Shown here piece by piece: positions 61,745 to 64,000 of a DNA stretch of 64,000 nucleotides. The notes under the pieces were generated by a model. It made no database searches. It was not told the origin of the DNA and worked only from the letters and a program-made list of their open reading frames with translations. The translations under genes were made by a program, and so were the position numbers. The stretch spans positions 1 through 64,000 of the forward strand of contig UZAN01039594.1 in the NCBI GenBank assembly GCA_900618425.1, given 5' to 3'. The DNA comes from Echinostoma caproni (taxonomy: Eukaryota; Platyhelminthes; Trematoda; Plagiorchiida; Echinostomatidae). How positions within the stretch are numbered: the stretch's first letter is position 1; the number at the start of each line of letters is the position of its first letter.

Positions 61745-64000
61745 TTTGTCTCTTCCCTGTCCATGCTCGTCAGTGCGTGCCATTTCTATTTTATAAACTC
61801 GCTCAGAACAAGTCCTCCCTTCCTCCCGCCGGTTTTTCTTCACTATATCCCCGATGTTCCGGCTCGATATTCTGTTCTCGCCAGACGTGATTATCGAACC
61901 AGTTCGGAATGATCGGGGAAAATGAGACACTTGAGCACGCTTTGACGGTCCGTTTAACAAATGTAAAGGTTTCCGGGGATACAGATAAGCAGAAATTGTG
62001 ACAAGCCAACAGGAAGGGAGAAACTGTGGTCATATTCTGTATTATAGATATATCAGAAACGGATGCGTTCTGTTTCGTTCAAATACAACATGGGAATTAA
62101 TGCATGCGAAGCACAAAATACATCCAAGTAGGGTGTTGTTTTCTCTCTCTCTCTTTCAAGTTGTTAAAACAAATGAACTAAGCTTTTCTCTGGCCCTATA
62201 GTAACAGACAAGGATTTAAAGAGCATAGTTGCCTGGGTGAAGAACACAAAATACTCTTTATCTTGTGCTGTAGTCACTTGTGTCACGACGGGACCGCTTC
62301 TGGAACAAGGAAACCAATACGACCCCAGAAAATGGCACAGTAGAAGGTGTGTAGCATGCCGAGTACACATCATGTGAATAAGGCATCAAATGCATTAGAT
62401 AGACAATCCTTTCTTGTTAATATTCATTGATAACACACAACGTTAAGTGTGGGAACCGTTCTTAATATTCGATAATTCGGTCGATTCGGGGTTCGCGGTG
62501 GGACTAGGAAATAGTTTGGGCTGAAATCACTGGAGTATTGATCTACCACATGGGAGCAGTCTTTGCAAGTGAATTTCAAAGGCCTAGTTTGATTGTCTCG
62601 TATAAAGGATTCCCGAGAAATTATAGTAAAATCTTGTGAATAGCCCACGACTAACTCTTCTATTTTCATATAAACGCACCGACACTTTTGATGACATTTC
62701 ACGAGAATAATACCGGTCATGATTTATTTTCAAAACCCTTCCTAGCATAACGGAATGTGATTAGCAAAGTGTCAAGTAATAGGAACCAGTTTTAGTATTC
62801 TATTCAGGAATCGTTTTTAAATGCCGCGTTTATTAAAGATTACTCCATTCAGTGTAAATACAGGCTGATCTGTAGTAACGCTCTGCCATTGTCTCATCCT
62901 CGGCCATTTGATTCGAATGGTGTTAGAGTTCTGTCCGTATAGTTGAACCTTGATGTTCTGTCCACTTCCTTTGTAACTTGTCTGGTTTTCCCTTTAAATT
63001 CTAGTCTTAGTAATCATTCAGGGTCTGCACAAAATCCTCCTCGAAGTTTCCGTATGAAAACTAAATTGATGACGTAATCGCTGAATGCAACCAGATTTCC
63101 GTCTTATGTGTTGCTCTTGATTCCCTTCTACGGTTACACTATAATAAACTGAAACAGTGTTACCGCAATACTGCTCCCAATTTTCAGGTAATTTATCTGT
63201 AAAACTACTGAACTCATCTGTGTGCATTGGGATTTGTAAATCGTACACTACTACTTATCCAAGAGATCCAGTAAAATTATGTGTTCCCTTTTTTATAACT
63301 GTTGACATAAGACGAGGTTTTGTAAGACCAGGTCGCAAATTTCATTTCCTTCATAGTTAACATCTACCAGTGGAAAAACTTTACACTGACTTGCCAAAAA
63401 GGCACATTAAGTAGTGTTTTTCAGACTCTGTTTGGAGGTTCTGCGACCCCAGTGATTTATCACTGTCAGATTTTGGTTCATCCGTTCGAGCATTCGTTTT
63501 CTTCCGCGTTAGAGGCCCGCGATTGGTCTTGTGGTCAAGATATTTCACTTTCCAAAAGGGGAAATTTCTGGTGAATATGAGAAATGAAGCGTGAACTGAA
63601 AAGCTCGGTCGCAGTGGACAGCTGTTTCGACCCGGTTGGTTCTCATCAACAGCGCGAATCCATCGACCCGATCGCAGATCAAAACCGAGCAGAACACAAG
63701 CATTTGATTTATTTTTGTTTTCTTTTCTATTCCATACTTTCATCTGTTTTCCATTCACGTGAGATTTGGCATGTGAATTCATGTTCAGCAAACCACAGAC
63801 TTGAGCCGCGAACTCGTTATCGAAATATGGACAATGTCAAATAAATCCTGCATTGACTAATTTATAAACGACCAGGTTTATAATTGAAGACAGATGTATG
63901 TGGGATCCTTACATTGTTCAAGTCAAATTTGGAATTCCCAACACCCGTTGGTAAAGAAAGCCTAATTTTTAACTGAGTTTCTTTGAAGAACCATTTCCTT
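61739..64000 (+). other. Start of the following CNG intron, no exon found
   Basis: This stretch follows the GTGAGT donor of the S6 exon. I looked for the expected next segment of the family (NVGSM..., C-linker) and did not find it. It holds a short CT run at 62142-62154 and, near 63571-63610 on the minus strand, a stretch related to 32178-32220. Nothing else is recognisable. Confidence 0.6.
62142..62154. repeat. (CT)n tract
   Basis: About six CT units; no splice acceptor with coding sequence follows. Confidence 0.85.

Noticed and set aside
63381..63791. Minus-strand frame of 136 codons as the next CNG exon or a nested gene
   Set aside because: It is on the opposite strand from the channel, has no CNG C-linker or nucleotide-binding motif, and part of it belongs to a repeat shared with 32.2 kb.
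1..64000. CRISPR arrays, operons, prophage or toxin-antitoxin systems
   Set aside because: The sequence is eukaryotic; there are no evenly spaced direct repeats with unique spacers and no gene clusters.

Overview
The window is animal nuclear DNA, not prokaryotic. Coding sequence is sparse and split by GT...AG introns. Microsatellites, decayed non-LTR retrotransposons, a dead mariner element and tRNA-like repeats fill most of the rest, and three N-runs mark assembly gaps. The mix of large introns, CR1/Jockey-like retroelements and a decayed mariner fits a large-genome invertebrate. A digenean flatworm (Fasciola-like) is my best guess; this is inference, since no sequence here proves the species.

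The only gene I can name with confidence is a cyclic-nucleotide-gated (CNG) cation channel alpha-like subunit on the + strand. One large exon (first in-frame ATG at 26571, donor after 27802) encodes the cytoplasmic N-terminus, S1-S5 and the pore loop. A 59-bp exon at 61680-61738 encodes S6. The exons join in phase through a split Glu codon, so the intron is about 33.9 kb. Exons for the C-linker and the cyclic-nucleotide-binding domain must lie beyond 64000. The pore has an unusual Gly-Ile-Glu-Glu where the alpha-subunit family has Gly-Glu-Thr-Pro.

Left part (1-26291): a 60/60 identical inverted-repeat pair about 3.2 kb apart encloses a GT microsatellite, an endonuclease fragment of a non-LTR element and an inverted 21-bp minisatellite. 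At 7.9-9.4 kb two non-LTR reverse-transcriptase fragments abut head to head, and the + strand one is interrupted by about 0.3 kb ending in an ATACA tail. A possible internal exon of an unrecognised gene lies at 16259-16623. A decayed mariner transposase lies on the minus strand at 17.2-18.25 kb. The rest has no recognisable gene.

Middle (27803-61679): the giant intron. It holds tRNA-like repeats (30.7, 56.1 and 59.2 kb), a dispersed repeat in two copies (37.8 and 49.7 kb), short microsatellites and two of the large gaps. I found no gene nested in it. Right end (61739-64000): the start of the next intron of the CNG gene, with no recognisable exon.

I found no convincing new multi-gene system. 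The observations most worth following are the altered CNG selectivity filter, the micro-exon behind a giant intron, the unrecognised exon at 16.3 kb and the palindromic minisatellite.
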